This document shows positions 16,691 through 24,583 of a DNA stretch of 36,904 bases, piece by piece. The notes under the pieces were generated by a model. That model worked only from the letters and a program-made list of their open reading frames with translations. It searched no databases and was not told where the DNA came from. Made by a program: the position numbers and the translations under genes. Position 1 is the stretch's first letter. The number at the start of each line of letters is the position of its first letter. Location: positions 1 to 36,904 of the IMG/VR virus record IMGVR_UViG_3300049846_000686, one strand, 5' to 3'. The stretch comes from a virus.

Positions 16691-17218
16691 ATGTCTTGTG
16701 TTTGCGAAAGCATATCGGCTGGCATAGCCAAAGAATGCTCCAATAATGTTGGTGGCATCAAAAAAATGTATGTGACGGAGAAGTGCAACGTTTCCTCATA
16801 TACCTTGTCATCCCCAGGTGACGAGATCAGCACTATCACAATGTCCGGCGGGGCTTCGTTCTATGAGTATGTGTTCAATAAGAACACATGTTTTTTCACA
16901 GAGAGTGAGAATAACGACGAGGCCAATGGAACTACACTTGTGACTCAAACCATCACATTGGTATTGAATCGCAGGGAAAAGACAAAGCGTGACAATCTTA
17001 TGCTTTTGAATAAGTTCAAGGAGCTTGTGATCATCATCACCGATTCAAACGACATCAACTGGCTATTTGGTGAAACCAATGGCGTGGTGTTGAAAACAAA
17101 TGAAGGCGGTTCGGGTACTGCTAAGACAGATCGTAACGGGTACACCCTTACATTTGTCGGTGAAGAGCCTGAGCTTGCAAATACTGTAACTGATGCTGCC
17201 CTTGCAGCCGTGATCTGA
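16691..17218 (+). CDS. Major tail tube protein (putative)
   Basis: 175 residues. CSNNVGGIKKMYVTEKCNV near the N-terminus, a central beta hairpin region (TQTITLVLNRREKTKRDNLMLLNKFK) and a C-terminal LVIIITDSNDINWLFGETNGVVLKT...GYTLTFVGEEPELANTV match the arrangement of tube proteins in phages of Bacteroidetes. It sits between capsid and portal genes and is flanked by two hairpin terminators, which suits a high-copy virion protein. Four Cys in the first 35 residues are noteworthy. Confidence 0.65.
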   Translation: MSCVCESISAGIAKECSNNVGGIKKMYVTEKCNVSSYTLSSPGDEISTITMSGGASFYEYVFNKNTCFFTESENNDEANGTTLVTQTITLVLNRREKTKRDNLMLLNKFKELVIIITDSNDINWLFGETNGVVLKTNEGGSGTAKTDRNGYTLTFVGEEPELANTVTDAALAAVI

Positions 17219-17238
17219 TCTGTTTGTTTATAGGTAAG

Positions 17239-17275
17239 AAGGGGCGTATCATTACGGTGACACGCCCTTTTTTTT
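17239..17275 (+). terminator. Rho-independent terminator after tail tube gene
   Basis: Stem GGGCGT (17242-17247) pairs with ACGCCC (17262-17267), extended outward by a G-T and two A-T pairs and inward by TCA/TGA after one mismatch. It is followed by eight T (17268-17275), the classical form. It lies 20 bp after the tail tube stop and 5 bp before the next gene. Confidence 0.9.
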
Positions 17276-17280
17276 GAAGC

Positions 17281-17685
17281 ATGAAAATTCTTAAAAATAC
17301 AGCCAATACCGTACCGTTGACCCTTACAGAAAAGGCCACAACGGGTTCACAGGATTGGCTTTTTGAGTTTACGAGTGACGATACAGGGGAGGTAAAGTAC
17401 TGCCATGCTACGGATATATCACTATATCCGGCAAGGTATAACGAGTTTATGATTACGGACAGTGCCACAGAAGACGCTCAAAACGGGACTTTGGACTTTT
17501 CACCTGTTGGAACGTGGAGGTATAGGATATATGAAATGCCTGTTTCTTCTCCTCCATCTTTAACACCTACCGGGTATTTGGCAATAGTAGAGACAGGACA
17601 GGTAAAGGTTATCGACCCATCAGCCACAAGCGATGCCAAGTTCGATGATGACGAAACAAAAGACATAGCAACATTTGACCAATGA
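17281..17685 (+). CDS. Small beta-sandwich virion-associated protein, unknown function
   Basis: 134 residues beginning MKILKNTANTVPLTLTEKAT. Alternating strands (WLFEFTSDDTGEVKYCHA, ARYNEFMITDS, GTWRYRIYEMP, TGYLAIVETGQVKVID) predict a compact beta-sandwich. It overlaps the portal gene by 4 bp. Small proteins of this type next to portals may be head decorations or adaptors, but I cannot assign it. It is the first gene after a strong terminator, so it probably needs either read-through or its own promoter. Confidence 0.5.
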   Translation: MKILKNTANTVPLTLTEKATTGSQDWLFEFTSDDTGEVKYCHATDISLYPARYNEFMITDSATEDAQNGTLDFSPVGTWRYRIYEMPVSSPPSLTPTGYLAIVETGQVKVIDPSATSDAKFDDDETKDIATFDQ

Positions 17686-18944
17686 GCATATTTGACAAAT
17701 TCAATAAGCAGTTAAAGACTGCCCTATCCAATGGTAAAACCTCTCAGGGTGGAAAGTACTCATTTGGGACTGTTGACTATACCATTCCGAGTATACCTTG
17801 CGTGATCGAAAAGAAAAGCGATCCTTGGGTTCATTACGGTGAGGATAACCTATATCCCGATAAGGTGAACGACCTTAGAAACGGGTCGGCCATACACAAC
17901 AGCATCATTAAGACCAAAAGCAAGATGACGGCCGGGGTTGGTTTCCTCATTAACGGTGCTTTGAATGAGGCGGAAAGTATCGCAAAATACAATGCGTTGC
18001 CATCTGCTGTAAAGGCCAGCTACGACTTCTTTCTTAAGAATCCAAATAACGAGGAATCAATGGATGTCATCAGGGCTAAGAATGCTGATGATTTGCAGGA
18101 GCAGGGGCAATATTGCTATGAAGTTGTATTCAATATGGACTTTTCAAAGATTGTCCGTGTTAAATACGTGAACGTTCAAAGTGTTCGTTCCGGTAAAATG
18201 GTCAACGGTAAAGTGACCGAATACTGGATAAGCAGGGATTGGAGCAAGGCAAAGACCAAAGAATACGCCCCTACAAGGATTGCGGCCTTTGACCCATCCA
18301 ATAAAACTGACCTGAATCAGTTGGTATTTGAGAAGGTTGGAAAGCAAGATTATTACGGAGAATTGCCATACAAGGGGTGCTTGAATTGGGTCATGATCGA
18401 CTTTAAGATGTCGCTCTTCCATTTATCGAACATTGATAATGGCATGAATCCTGGTATTTGGTTCAAGTTCTATAAGCTACCAAAGAATGAAACAGAAAAG
18501 CAGACCATCTTAAGCGATTTGAAGCGAACCTATGCAGGAGCTACGAAGACCAATAAGATGGTGGCCACCTTCTCGGATGGTAAGGATTTGGCTCCAGATA
18601 TTGAACCGGTACAGACTTCAAACCTTGATAAACAACTCCTTTTGTTGGCCGAACTTTGCGATAAGAAGATTCTTACAGGGCATCAGCTTACAAGTCCATT
18701 ATTGGCCGGGGTTAGCGTATCGGGGCAACTTGGAGGAAATACCGAAATGAAAACGGCCTACCAGATATTCGAGAACGTAGCGATGGAGTATGACAGACAG
18801 CATTTAGAGCGTTCTTATCAGAAGATTCTCGACTACAACAAAATACCTATTCAGCAAACGATCAACCCTTTTGACCCATTCAAGGTAAGAGAAACGAAAA
18901 CGCCTGAAGTTCAACCTTCAAACACTACTACAAATGGCCAATGA
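17682..18944 (+). CDS. Portal protein
   Basis: 420 residues, the right size for a compact portal. The N-terminal half has DPWVHYGEDNLYPDKVNDLRNGSAIHNSIIKTKSKMTAGVGF (in segments, about 47-87), the typical portal motif of a start-up region followed by a conserved helix. The C-terminal half has the long helix and loop region DKKILTGHQLTSPLLAGVSVSG then NTEMKTAYQIFENVAMEYDRQHLER, as in portals of this group. It forms the dodecameric ring at the capsid vertex through which DNA enters. The location after capsid and tail genes, not beside the terminase, is unusual. Confidence 0.8.
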   Translation: MSIFDKFNKQLKTALSNGKTSQGGKYSFGTVDYTIPSIPCVIEKKSDPWVHYGEDNLYPDKVNDLRNGSAIHNSIIKTKSKMTAGVGFLINGALNEAESIAKYNALPSAVKASYDFFLKNPNNEESMDVIRAKNADDLQEQGQYCYEVVFNMDFSKIVRVKYVNVQSVRSGKMVNGKVTEYWISRDWSKAKTKEYAPTRIAAFDPSNKTDLNQLVFEKVGKQDYYGELPYKGCLNWVMIDFKMSLFHLSNIDNGMNPGIWFKFYKLPKNETEKQTILSDLKRTYAGATKTNKMVATFSDGKDLAPDIEPVQTSNLDKQLLLLAELCDKKILTGHQLTSPLLAGVSVSGQLGGNTEMKTAYQIFENVAMEYDRQHLERSYQKILDYNKIPIQQTINPFDPFKVRETKTPEVQPSNTTTNGQ

Positions 18945-19494
18945 TGCAAGGTTTATAACAAAGCAGTACATGATCGACAATTCTCCCTTATCCGGAAACG
19001 TCGATGCCAATGAGGTATATCCGTTCGCTAAAACTGCCGAGAAATTATACATTCAGGATGCCATCGGAACGAACTTGTTTGATGACCTGATTTCAAAGAT
19101 CATTGCGGGTACACTGAATGCAAACGAGGTCATTCTTTGTAAGAAGATACGTGAGGCCGTTCTATGGTACACGCTATTTGATGCCATTCCGTTCATTGCG
19201 CTTAAAATCCGAAACATTGGTATTGTGAAGCAGACCGGTGAGGGCCATGAGTCAGCGTCCAGGCAGGACTTAAATGTACTCAGGGACGAGTGCAAGAAAA
19301 AGGGAGACTTCTTCCTTGAAAGGGTTCAGGCGTACCTTTGTGAGAATAAAAGCCTGTTCCCTGCGTATACCAACGGTACGGATGACGATCTGCCGAAGAA
19401 TGAGCTTAGCCCTACCCCATCATGCGACATCGCCTTCGAGAACGATATTACGGACGATTACCGTAGGTTTTACCGTAAATGGCTTGAGAGTTAA
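18934..19494 (+). CDS. Head-tail adaptor protein (DUF6712-like)
   Basis: 186 residues. The N-terminal DARFITKQYMIDNSPLSGNVD and the following helical region with LYIQDAIGTNLFDDLISKI and CKKIREAVLWYTLFDAIPFIALKI match the head-tail adaptor family common next to portals in Bacteroidetes phages (DUF6712). It would bind the portal's lower face. It starts 11 bp inside the portal gene. Its stop codon overlaps by 3 bp the stop of the opposing glycosyltransferase gene, so the rightward module ends here with no intergenic DNA. Confidence 0.7.
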   Translation: MANDARFITKQYMIDNSPLSGNVDANEVYPFAKTAEKLYIQDAIGTNLFDDLISKIIAGTLNANEVILCKKIREAVLWYTLFDAIPFIALKIRNIGIVKQTGEGHESASRQDLNVLRDECKKKGDFFLERVQAYLCENKSLFPAYTNGTDDDLPKNELSPTPSCDIAFENDITDDYRRFYRKWLES

Positions 19495-20060
19495 AGGAGC
19501 TTGTACTTCTTAAGTAAGCGATCGTAATTCTCCTTCTTTCCTGTATTGTCAGAAAGACCGTTCATTTGAGTGGCAATAAAGGTATTCATCACATACTTCT
19601 TCAGATCTTTGTTCTGACCCATCCATCGGTCAATATGCATGGTGTTATCGTATCCGTCGATGATCCTATCATAGGCCTTTGAGTTGACCATATAGAAATG
19701 AAGCCCGGAGAAGTCACCTATTTCGCTCCACCATTCATTTATTTTCTTAATGCCTTTGTCCATGTACACACCTCCGAGAAGAATATCCCAATCGTTCGGA
19801 GCGTGTTGCATACACTCAAAATAATGGTCTTTTGTCTTTTCCTTTCCTTGGAATACAATGTCATCCTCCATGATCAGGACATCATCAAGCTCCAATTGTT
19901 TGGCAATCATAAGACAGTTGATGTGTGTCTGGGCTATGCCTTTGTGGGATGGGTTTTGCCGGATACCATCGACGATTCTGGCAGAAACTCCGAGGTATTT
20001 GATTTGCTCTTTAAAGTGAGCAAGCCGATCCGTTCTTTCAGGCAGGTTTATTACGAACAT
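19491..20060 (-). CDS. Glycosyltransferase family 25-like
   Basis: 189 residues. FVINLPERTDRLAHF (2-16) is the family 25 (LPS glycosyltransferase) N-terminal signature. VLIMEDDIVF (61-70, acidic cluster E65-D67) is the metal/nucleotide-sugar site, and LLGGVYM and HIDRWMGQ lie further on in the expected order. It would transfer a sugar, usually galactose-type, to an LPS or protein glycan. It is the last gene of the minus-strand glycan block and overlaps the FkbM-type gene by 23 bp. Whether the acceptor is host envelope, virion or DNA cannot be seen. Confidence 0.85.
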   Translation of the reverse strand: MFVINLPERTDRLAHFKEQIKYLGVSARIVDGIRQNPSHKGIAQTHINCLMIAKQLELDDVLIMEDDIVFQGKEKTKDHYFECMQHAPNDWDILLGGVYMDKGIKKINEWWSEIGDFSGLHFYMVNSKAYDRIIDGYDNTMHIDRWMGQNKDLKKYVMNTFIATQMNGLSDNTGKKENYDRLLKKYKLL

Positions 20061-20676
20061 CTACGAAAATTAGGTTGCAGAAGTTTGAGGCCAAAAGTGA
20101 ATAGTCACGGGCGAACATATAGTCGATTACAGCTTTGTTGCCGTATGAGTTTGTTTCTATACATAGACACCTTACCCCAAGTTCTTTAAGGTCTAATTGC
20201 TTGAGTATTTCAAAGTCCATGCCCTCAGCGTCGATGCTTACAAAGTCGTATTTTGAATGTCCGTTGTATGCATTCCTATAATCCTTCCAGGTGATTGTAG
20301 TTATGGCTTCCTTTACAAAGGTGCAAGTTCCTTTCCATCGCTTTATCTCTTCTTCTTTGAGGGTACTCAAAAGGGCCGTGTCTCCTGTTCCAAGATGTGA
20401 ACCGCTTTTGAAGATAGTGGCTATTCCTGTTTCGTTGGATATGGCATACTTCCAAACACGTATTTTTTCGTTATAAAAATGAAGCGCTTCAAGTTTCGAA
20501 AAAGGCTCAAGGCATGGTTCGAATAGGTCACCGGACCACCCGGCCTCAATCAGCCCCAAAACATTGGAAAGAGTTTTACCATCATTCTCACCGATAGAAA
20601 GAAGGTTGCCTTTGAACTTACCAAACCATTCAGAAACTATCTTTCCTTCTCCGTGTTGCGAGTAGTCATTTATCAT
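20038..20676 (-). CDS. FkbM-family methyltransferase
   Basis: 212 residues. LLSIGENDGKTLSNVLGLIEAGWSGDLFEP (25-54, given here as the SAM-binding region with motif IGENDG) and YDFVSIDAEGMDFEIL near 145 are hallmark motifs of FkbM (Methyltransf_21) enzymes, which O-methylate sugars or other small hydroxyl groups. The usual Gly at the third motif position is Glu (GEND instead of GAND). Overlaps on both sides (10 and 23 bp) show it is part of the glycan block. A terminal sugar methylation is the likely role. Confidence 0.85.
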   Translation of the reverse strand: MINDYSQHGEGKIVSEWFGKFKGNLLSIGENDGKTLSNVLGLIEAGWSGDLFEPCLEPFSKLEALHFYNEKIRVWKYAISNETGIATIFKSGSHLGTGDTALLSTLKEEEIKRWKGTCTFVKEAITTITWKDYRNAYNGHSKYDFVSIDAEGMDFEILKQLDLKELGVRCLCIETNSYGNKAVIDYMFARDYSLLASNFCNLIFVDVRNKPA

Positions 20677-21232
20677 AAACGTGTTTTAAAAGCGGTTTGA
20701 AATCAGCCTCGGAGATAAAGCCATCCTTCTTCTTTCTGATAACAGCGATCACTTCCCATCCGTCTATGGTATTGTGATAGATGGCGTATTCCTCTATGGT
20801 GATCACTTCGCAACCTGTGACCTTTGCATATTCCTTCCAGAAGTCAACCGTGAAAAAATGGTTGCCGTGTTCCGGGAAATTTCCGGTTTTAGGGTTCTTG
20901 TGTATCATAACTCCGCCTACTTTACAATGGTTATGCACGTTCTTAAGGACAGGATACAGCTTTTTTGTGTGTTCAATAGTTCCGAAGTCGGTCACAATAT
21001 CGAACTTTTTTCCAAGATCAAACGGCTTGCAGAGATCGTAGTTTAGCGCTCCATCTTTACCGTTAATGTCTATGGATGTATGCTCTATCTGAAAGAGCTT
21101 AGATAGGTACTCTTTAGCGGAAATGTCCTGAACGTTTTCAAGGTTCATTATTTGGTTTCCAAGTTCGAGCATGGAGTAGCCTTTTAAGATACTCAGACCG
21201 CTCATGATTTGCATTCCTTTGTGTTCGATCAT
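20666..21232 (-). CDS. SAM-dependent methyltransferase (class I)
   Basis: 188 residues. SMLELGNQIMNL near 20 is the glycine-containing motif I, FDIVTDFGTIEHTKKLYPVLKNVHNHCKVGGVMIHKNP (in segments, 78-115) carries motifs II and III with the IEH signature of Methyltransf_11-like enzymes. The HGNHFFTVDFWKEYAKVTG segment probably shapes the substrate site. It lies in the middle of the glycan block with a 4-bp overlap upstream and an 11-bp overlap downstream. Sugar methylation is inferred from neighbours; other small-molecule acceptors are possible. Confidence 0.75.
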   Translation of the reverse strand: MIEHKGMQIMSGLSILKGYSMLELGNQIMNLENVQDISAKEYLSKLFQIEHTSIDINGKDGALNYDLCKPFDLGKKFDIVTDFGTIEHTKKLYPVLKNVHNHCKVGGVMIHKNPKTGNFPEHGNHFFTVDFWKEYAKVTGCEVITIEEYAIYHNTIDGWEVIAVIRKKKDGFISEADFKPLLKHVYDK

Positions 21233-21894
21233 ATTCCTCTCATTGTTAAAATTGTTTTTTCTGTTGGTGGGTAGTAGTGTGACAGTCCTGGATCGTGCAT
21301 TTTCATTCCGAGCTTATTGGCAATGATTGAAGCGGCTGACTGATCCTGTCTATGGAACAGAAAGCGTGGATCACTGCTTTGATTATCGTGAAGCCTTGAC
21401 CCGTTCCATACGCCATCGTGAGCAGATTGAAGCCAAATCCTTATAAATTCTTTACCGATCGGATTCTCCGTGTTAAACCCAAGCATTGACGAAGAGCAGT
21501 CTGGCATCTTTTCCGCTTCTTCACGGCTGACCTGAAAGTAATTAAGACAGGCATCGGAACACACTTGAGCGCAATTATATCCCGATTTCCAAAGATAGTA
21601 GCCTTGTTCATTGATAATATCAAAAATAGGATTAGGATCTTTCAATGCCCATACAGAGCAGTCAAGCCAAAGGATATGGCTGTATTTTCTTTGAAGAGCC
21701 TCTTCGATTGCGGATGCTTTGATATGGTATGGGTTATTCTGATCGTAGTAAGAGTTCGGCCATGTATCAAACTGAATAATGTCTCCATGAAAACCGTGAT
21801 ACATCAACGATCTTAAAAGCCTTTTAGAGCCTTTTGGATACCATCCTGACCCGTTGGATGCATTGACTATACAGTGATTTATGTTACAGTCCAT
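21229..21894 (-). CDS. Putative GT-A fold glycosyltransferase
   Basis: 221 residues. NASNGSGWYPKGSKRLLRSL near the N-terminus, YHIKASAIEEALQRKYSHILWLDCSVWALKDPNPIF (about 56-91, LDCS in place of a DxD) and a late HRQDQSAASIIANKLG are the pattern of nucleotide-sugar transferases that open with a donor site and use a D-x-S/D metal motif. Overlaps neighbours by 11 and 4 bp. I do not recognise the CAZy family. It belongs functionally to the surrounding glycan block. Confidence 0.6.
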   Translation of the reverse strand: MDCNINHCIVNASNGSGWYPKGSKRLLRSLMYHGFHGDIIQFDTWPNSYYDQNNPYHIKASAIEEALQRKYSHILWLDCSVWALKDPNPIFDIINEQGYYLWKSGYNCAQVCSDACLNYFQVSREEAEKMPDCSSSMLGFNTENPIGKEFIRIWLQSAHDGVWNGSRLHDNQSSDPRFLFHRQDQSAASIIANKLGMKMHDPGLSHYYPPTEKTILTMRGI

Positions 21895-22456
21895 ACTTTA
21901 TCTTAGGGTTCTGATATTTGTAATTATAAAAATACATGATTTTTTTGATGTAGTATTCAGATGAGAGATAAGGTTTTAGGCGTGTTGAGTAGTCGAAATC
22001 CTCCCCAAATCGCATATCCTTAAATCCTACTTGTTTGGCGATTGAAGTCTTAACCGGCGTTTTATGGTAAATAGAACGAACGTACCTGAACCCGTCTTTA
22101 TTGTCCTCCCAGTTATAGTGCATCCTTGCACAAGCATTCTCTTTCTTTCCTTCGATGTCACATTCAATATCAAAACCTATGCAGTCAGTTTTTAACTCTA
22201 TGGCCTTGAGTATTTCAGAAACGTAGTAAGGAGGTACGCCATCGTCATCGTCTATGAACACGCAATACTCACCAATAGACAAATTGAGAAGATCATCCCT
22301 TTTCTTTCCTACTGAAACCTCTTTTCTTTTTCTGTTATCGGAAATAATCTGAACAGATCCTCCACATTCATTTATTTGCCTGTCAAGCTCTGAGATTAAA
22401 GCGTTGAACTTATCCATCCTTTCAGGTATTGTACAGATGAGAATTGACAGCTTCAC
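21884..22456 (-). CDS. Glycosyltransferase family 2
   Basis: 190 residues. LSILICTIPERMDKFNALI (3-21) is the family 2 opening strand. GEYCVFIDDDDGVPPYYV (62-79, DDDD at 69-72) holds the metal-binding DxD. MRFGEDFDYSTRL is the ED-type catalytic-base region. The enzyme is short for the family (about 190 instead of 250 or more), without a membrane anchor, so it is a soluble GT-A catalytic domain. Linked by ATGA overlap to the upstream glycosyltransferase and by 11-bp overlap to the next. Confidence 0.85.
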   Translation of the reverse strand: MKLSILICTIPERMDKFNALISELDRQINECGGSVQIISDNRKRKEVSVGKKRDDLLNLSIGEYCVFIDDDDGVPPYYVSEILKAIELKTDCIGFDIECDIEGKKENACARMHYNWEDNKDGFRYVRSIYHKTPVKTSIAKQVGFKDMRFGEDFDYSTRLKPYLSSEYYIKKIMYFYNYKYQNPKIKYGL

Positions 22457-23151
22457 AGTCCGAAGTTAATAGATTTTCGGTAATTATACAAGTCCTCGTC
22501 GTGTTTCCAGTGTTGATCGTTTCTTTTGTAAAGATCGTCCCTGCGACTTGCGTACTTCTGACTCCATCCGGGGTGTTGATGTTCTATTATGCACTCTTTG
22601 AACCGCCTTAGTTTTCCGAGCTTATCGGCTACTTCTTTGGCTTCATTATCGCAAAAGAAAGACCTGTATTCAGGATAGTAAATGTAATTGAATCGCTGAT
22701 AGTATTTGCTCCCTATAATTTCCTGAGTGTTTATTTTTCGCTGATGTCCATCATAGAACCAAAGGGATGCGTCGAGATCGTCTGGCATGGATGAACGTAT
22801 CAGGTTATCGTATCCTTTAACTATCGGGAATTGATCGTCTGATATGTTTAGTAGGATGTCCCATTTCAAAGGAAATATGTTTATATCCCTATTTATGGCA
22901 TTTATTTTATCACTTGATTGTTCAAGATAACCTACATAATTAGAAATATAAATATGGGCTTGTGTTTCTTTCATTACGTCTATTGCAGTATTATCATCTT
23001 TATCAAACGTAAAAAGCCATACCATCTTATGAGGATTCTCAGCAAGTTCAATGTACTTTTTTACACAGTCGATCAGCTGCTGTGGCCTTTCCCTTGAGGT
23101 AACTTTCATTAGAATAGTCTTTTCAGGGCTGAAGTTTTTTAGTAGGTTCAT
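22453..23151 (-). CDS. Putative glycosyltransferase (GT-A type)
   Basis: 232 residues. ILMKVTSRERPQQLIDCVKKY (13-33) and FTFDKDDNTAIDVM (47-60) resemble the donor-binding half of family 2-like transferases. WDILLNISDDQFPIVKGYDN (97-116) gives a DD metal motif. HPGWSQKYASRRDDLYKRN at the end may form the acceptor site. It is the first gene of the six-gene glycan block and follows a small membrane protein by 16 bp. No promoter box is obvious in that gap, so it is likely read from upstream. Confidence 0.7.
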   Translation of the reverse strand: MNLLKNFSPEKTILMKVTSRERPQQLIDCVKKYIELAENPHKMVWLFTFDKDDNTAIDVMKETQAHIYISNYVGYLEQSSDKINAINRDINIFPLKWDILLNISDDQFPIVKGYDNLIRSSMPDDLDASLWFYDGHQRKINTQEIIGSKYYQRFNYIYYPEYRSFFCDNEAKEVADKLGKLRRFKECIIEHQHPGWSQKYASRRDDLYKRNDQHWKHDEDLYNYRKSINFGL

Positions 23152-23167
23152 ATCGTAAATTTAAGAA

Positions 23168-23320
23168 TTAATCCTCATAATCTTCCGGCATTTCTGGGGC
23201 GTTTTTTATTTCAATGACTATCCACACGGCAAAGAAGATAATGATTGAGGCAGTGATCACGAAAGGCTTGTGCCTATGTACGAACTCAATTAGATCGGTG
23301 TGTGTTTCGATGAATGTCAT
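23168..23320 (-). CDS. Small single-span membrane protein (50 aa)
   Basis: 50 residues: MTFIETHTDLIEFVHRHKPF then a membrane helix (VITASIIIFFAVWIVIEI, 21-38) and an acidic tail ending MPEDYED. The start overlaps the upstream stop (ATGA), which supports translation. Its N-terminus resembles the 45-residue membrane protein at 28612-28749 (FIE, DL-x-E, HK at matching positions), so the phage carries two diverged copies. Function unknown; an envelope or superinfection role is only a guess. Confidence 0.7.
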   Translation of the reverse strand: MTFIETHTDLIEFVHRHKPFVITASIIIFFAVWIVIEIKNAPEMPEDYED

Positions 23321-23529
23321 TTTGTTTTATTTTGCCTTCTCGTTATCGTTGATTTAATTGACCGTAATAGGTGAGGAGTGATGTGATGGCTTCCATTCTC
23401 AACCTCAATGCAGATGGTGATTGCTGGCTGTGTTTTCATCCCATCGGATGAGATCTGATTTTTGTAAATAAGAGTGTGGTACTTTTTACCTCCGATGCCG
23501 GACTCTCGCTCTGTTAGTTGTAGGGTCAT
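23317..23529 (-). CDS. Hypothetical protein (70 aa)
   Basis: 70 residues starting MTLQLTERESGIGGKKYHTLIYKN, with beta-strand-like segments and a basic C-terminus (RSIKSTITRRQNKTK). It overlaps its neighbours by 4 bp at both ends (ATGA), a strong sign that it is a real gene in a translationally coupled string. No family recognised. Confidence 0.65.
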   Translation of the reverse strand: MTLQLTERESGIGGKKYHTLIYKNQISSDGMKTQPAITICIEVENGSHHITPHLLRSIKSTITRRQNKTK

Positions 23530-23933
23530 TTCTTACTGTTTTGGTATTGGGTGTATAATTCAGGTATTGTTTTAAATGGGTTATTATTTACTATGAGCCA
23601 TCTTCCAAACTCAATAGCATTACGCTTAATCATCTCATCCTTCTGTGAGAGTTGGGATTTCATGATATCCACAGCATCTTTCATTCCCTCATTTCTTATT
23701 TGGCTCATGTGTAATTTATCCTCCATCTCCTCAATCTGCTTTTGGAGGGATTGGGCGTATTCATCCATCATTTTTTCAACATTCAATAAAAGACTACCCG
23801 ATACTTTTCCTGTAGCATAATAACTTTCTATTGAAGCCTTAACTAACCCATGCCACCCCTCAAGGTGTTTAGCTATTAAATCTCTTTTGTTAATGCTCAT
23901 TTTATTCGATTCGTTATTTAATTCTTCTTTCAT
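23526..23933 (-). CDS. Coiled-coil hypothetical protein (135 aa)
   Basis: 135 residues, mostly helical, with a coiled coil at about 50-105 (VEKMMDEYAQSLQKQIEEMEDKLHMSQIRNEGMKDA in segments). The start could also be the internal Met at codon 12 (MSINKRDL), since the first 11 residues overlap the preceding gene by 20 bp. No enzymatic motif. It probably oligomerises; function unknown. Confidence 0.6.
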   Translation of the reverse strand: MKEELNNESNKMSINKRDLIAKHLEGWHGLVKASIESYYATGKVSGSLLLNVEKMMDEYAQSLQKQIEEMEDKLHMSQIRNEGMKDAVDIMKSQLSQKDEMIKRNAIEFGRWLIVNNNPFKTIPELYTQYQNSKK

Positions 23934-24222
23934 GTTCTAATTTTAATAGATTATACTTCTTTCGCAGTTCCTTATTTTGCTTTAGCAGATCGGTTATTTG
24001 TAAGTTCTTTTGCTTTAGTTCTTTCTTATATTGTTGCAGTACATCAAACTGATGCTCTGTTTTAGATGTCAAATGCCAATTTAAACACTTGTCACAAAGA
24101 TATGCCCTGACTGGTTTTTTTATTCTTTGACTTGTAGCTTTTAATTTATTGATAAACTCATTCGCATACTTCTCATTTATGAAATAAGTTTTTGGGCAAA
24201 ATTCACCATTCGATTCGTTCAT
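23914..24222 (-). CDS. Zinc-finger-like small phage protein (102 aa)
   Basis: 102 residues. RAYLCDKCLNWHLTSK (39-54) is a C-x2-C followed by WH-L-TS, a motif that recurs in small phage proteins of Bacteroidetes and looks like a treble-clef or half zinc finger (also C9 upstream). The C-terminal half is a basic coiled coil (LLKQNKELRKKYNLLKLEHE). It may bind nucleic acid. It follows the HTH gene by 15 bp. Confidence 0.6.
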   Translation of the reverse strand: MNESNGEFCPKTYFINEKYANEFINKLKATSQRIKKPVRAYLCDKCLNWHLTSKTEHQFDVLQQYKKELKQKNLQITDLLKQNKELRKKYNLLKLEHERRIK

Positions 24223-24237
24223 TTTGTTTTGTTTATG

Positions 24238-24489
24238 TTAATATATTTCAAATTTCACCTTTACTCGTATGCTCAATTTATCAGCGTAGTTCAGAAGAAG
24301 TCCTACCTTAATCTTTCCCGACTCCAAGTCTATGATTGATCGTCTTGTTGTATTCAGCCAGTCAGCCATGAACTCCTGAGTGAACCCCGCTTCCTTCCTT
24401 GTTTCAATGCAAGTCTTTAGGATCTCGTTGTACGTCTTTTTGAACAGATCTACATTCGAATGTTCAAATTTGGTTACATCTGTATTCAT
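24238..24489 (-). CDS. Helix-turn-helix regulator, XRE/Cro-CI type
   Basis: 83 residues. ARKEAG-FTQEFMADWLNTTRRSIIDLESGKIKVGLLLNYADKL (about 32-75; actual first residues ETRKEAG) is a standard Cro/C1-type HTH: FTQEFMADWL (helix 2), TTRRSIIDLE (recognition helix) and the closing GKIKV turn. The protein is small enough to be a Cro-like repressor. It lies just downstream of the hairpin at 24526-24554, so its promoter or operator may be in that junction, though I see no TAnnTTTG box there. Confidence 0.8.
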   Translation of the reverse strand: MNTDVTKFEHSNVDLFKKTYNEILKTCIETRKEAGFTQEFMADWLNTTRRSIIDLESGKIKVGLLLNYADKLSIRVKVKFEIY

Positions 24490-24525
24490 ATCTTATTGTC
24501 TTTCAGTTATGGCGGGTATACGGTA

Positions 24526-24554
24526 GTTATGCGGCATTAAAACGACCGCATAAC
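24526..24554. repeat. Junction hairpin 1, conserved CATTAAAACGA loop
   Basis: Stem GTTATGCGG (24526-24534), loop CATTAAAACGA, stem CCGCATAAC (24546-24554): 9 perfect pairs. The 29 bases, plus the following AC, are identical to junction hairpin 4 at 27396-27424, almost 3 kb away. No T-run follows on either strand, so it is not a normal terminator. Immediately right, ACGGGCTT starts the inverted repeat of cassette V. Confidence 0.9.
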
Positions 24555-24583
24555 ACGGGCTTGGCAAAATATTTAAACAAAGC

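Noticed and set aside
20774-21046. Plus-strand frames within the methyltransferase genes
   Set aside because: They oppose clearly recognisable methyltransferase and glycosyltransferase genes and show no domain of their own.
19491-23151. Glycan block as host contamination joined to a phage contig
   Set aside because: Both sides continue without gap into phage genes, and gene overlaps are as tight as in the rest of the phage; the circular overlap also supports one molecule.
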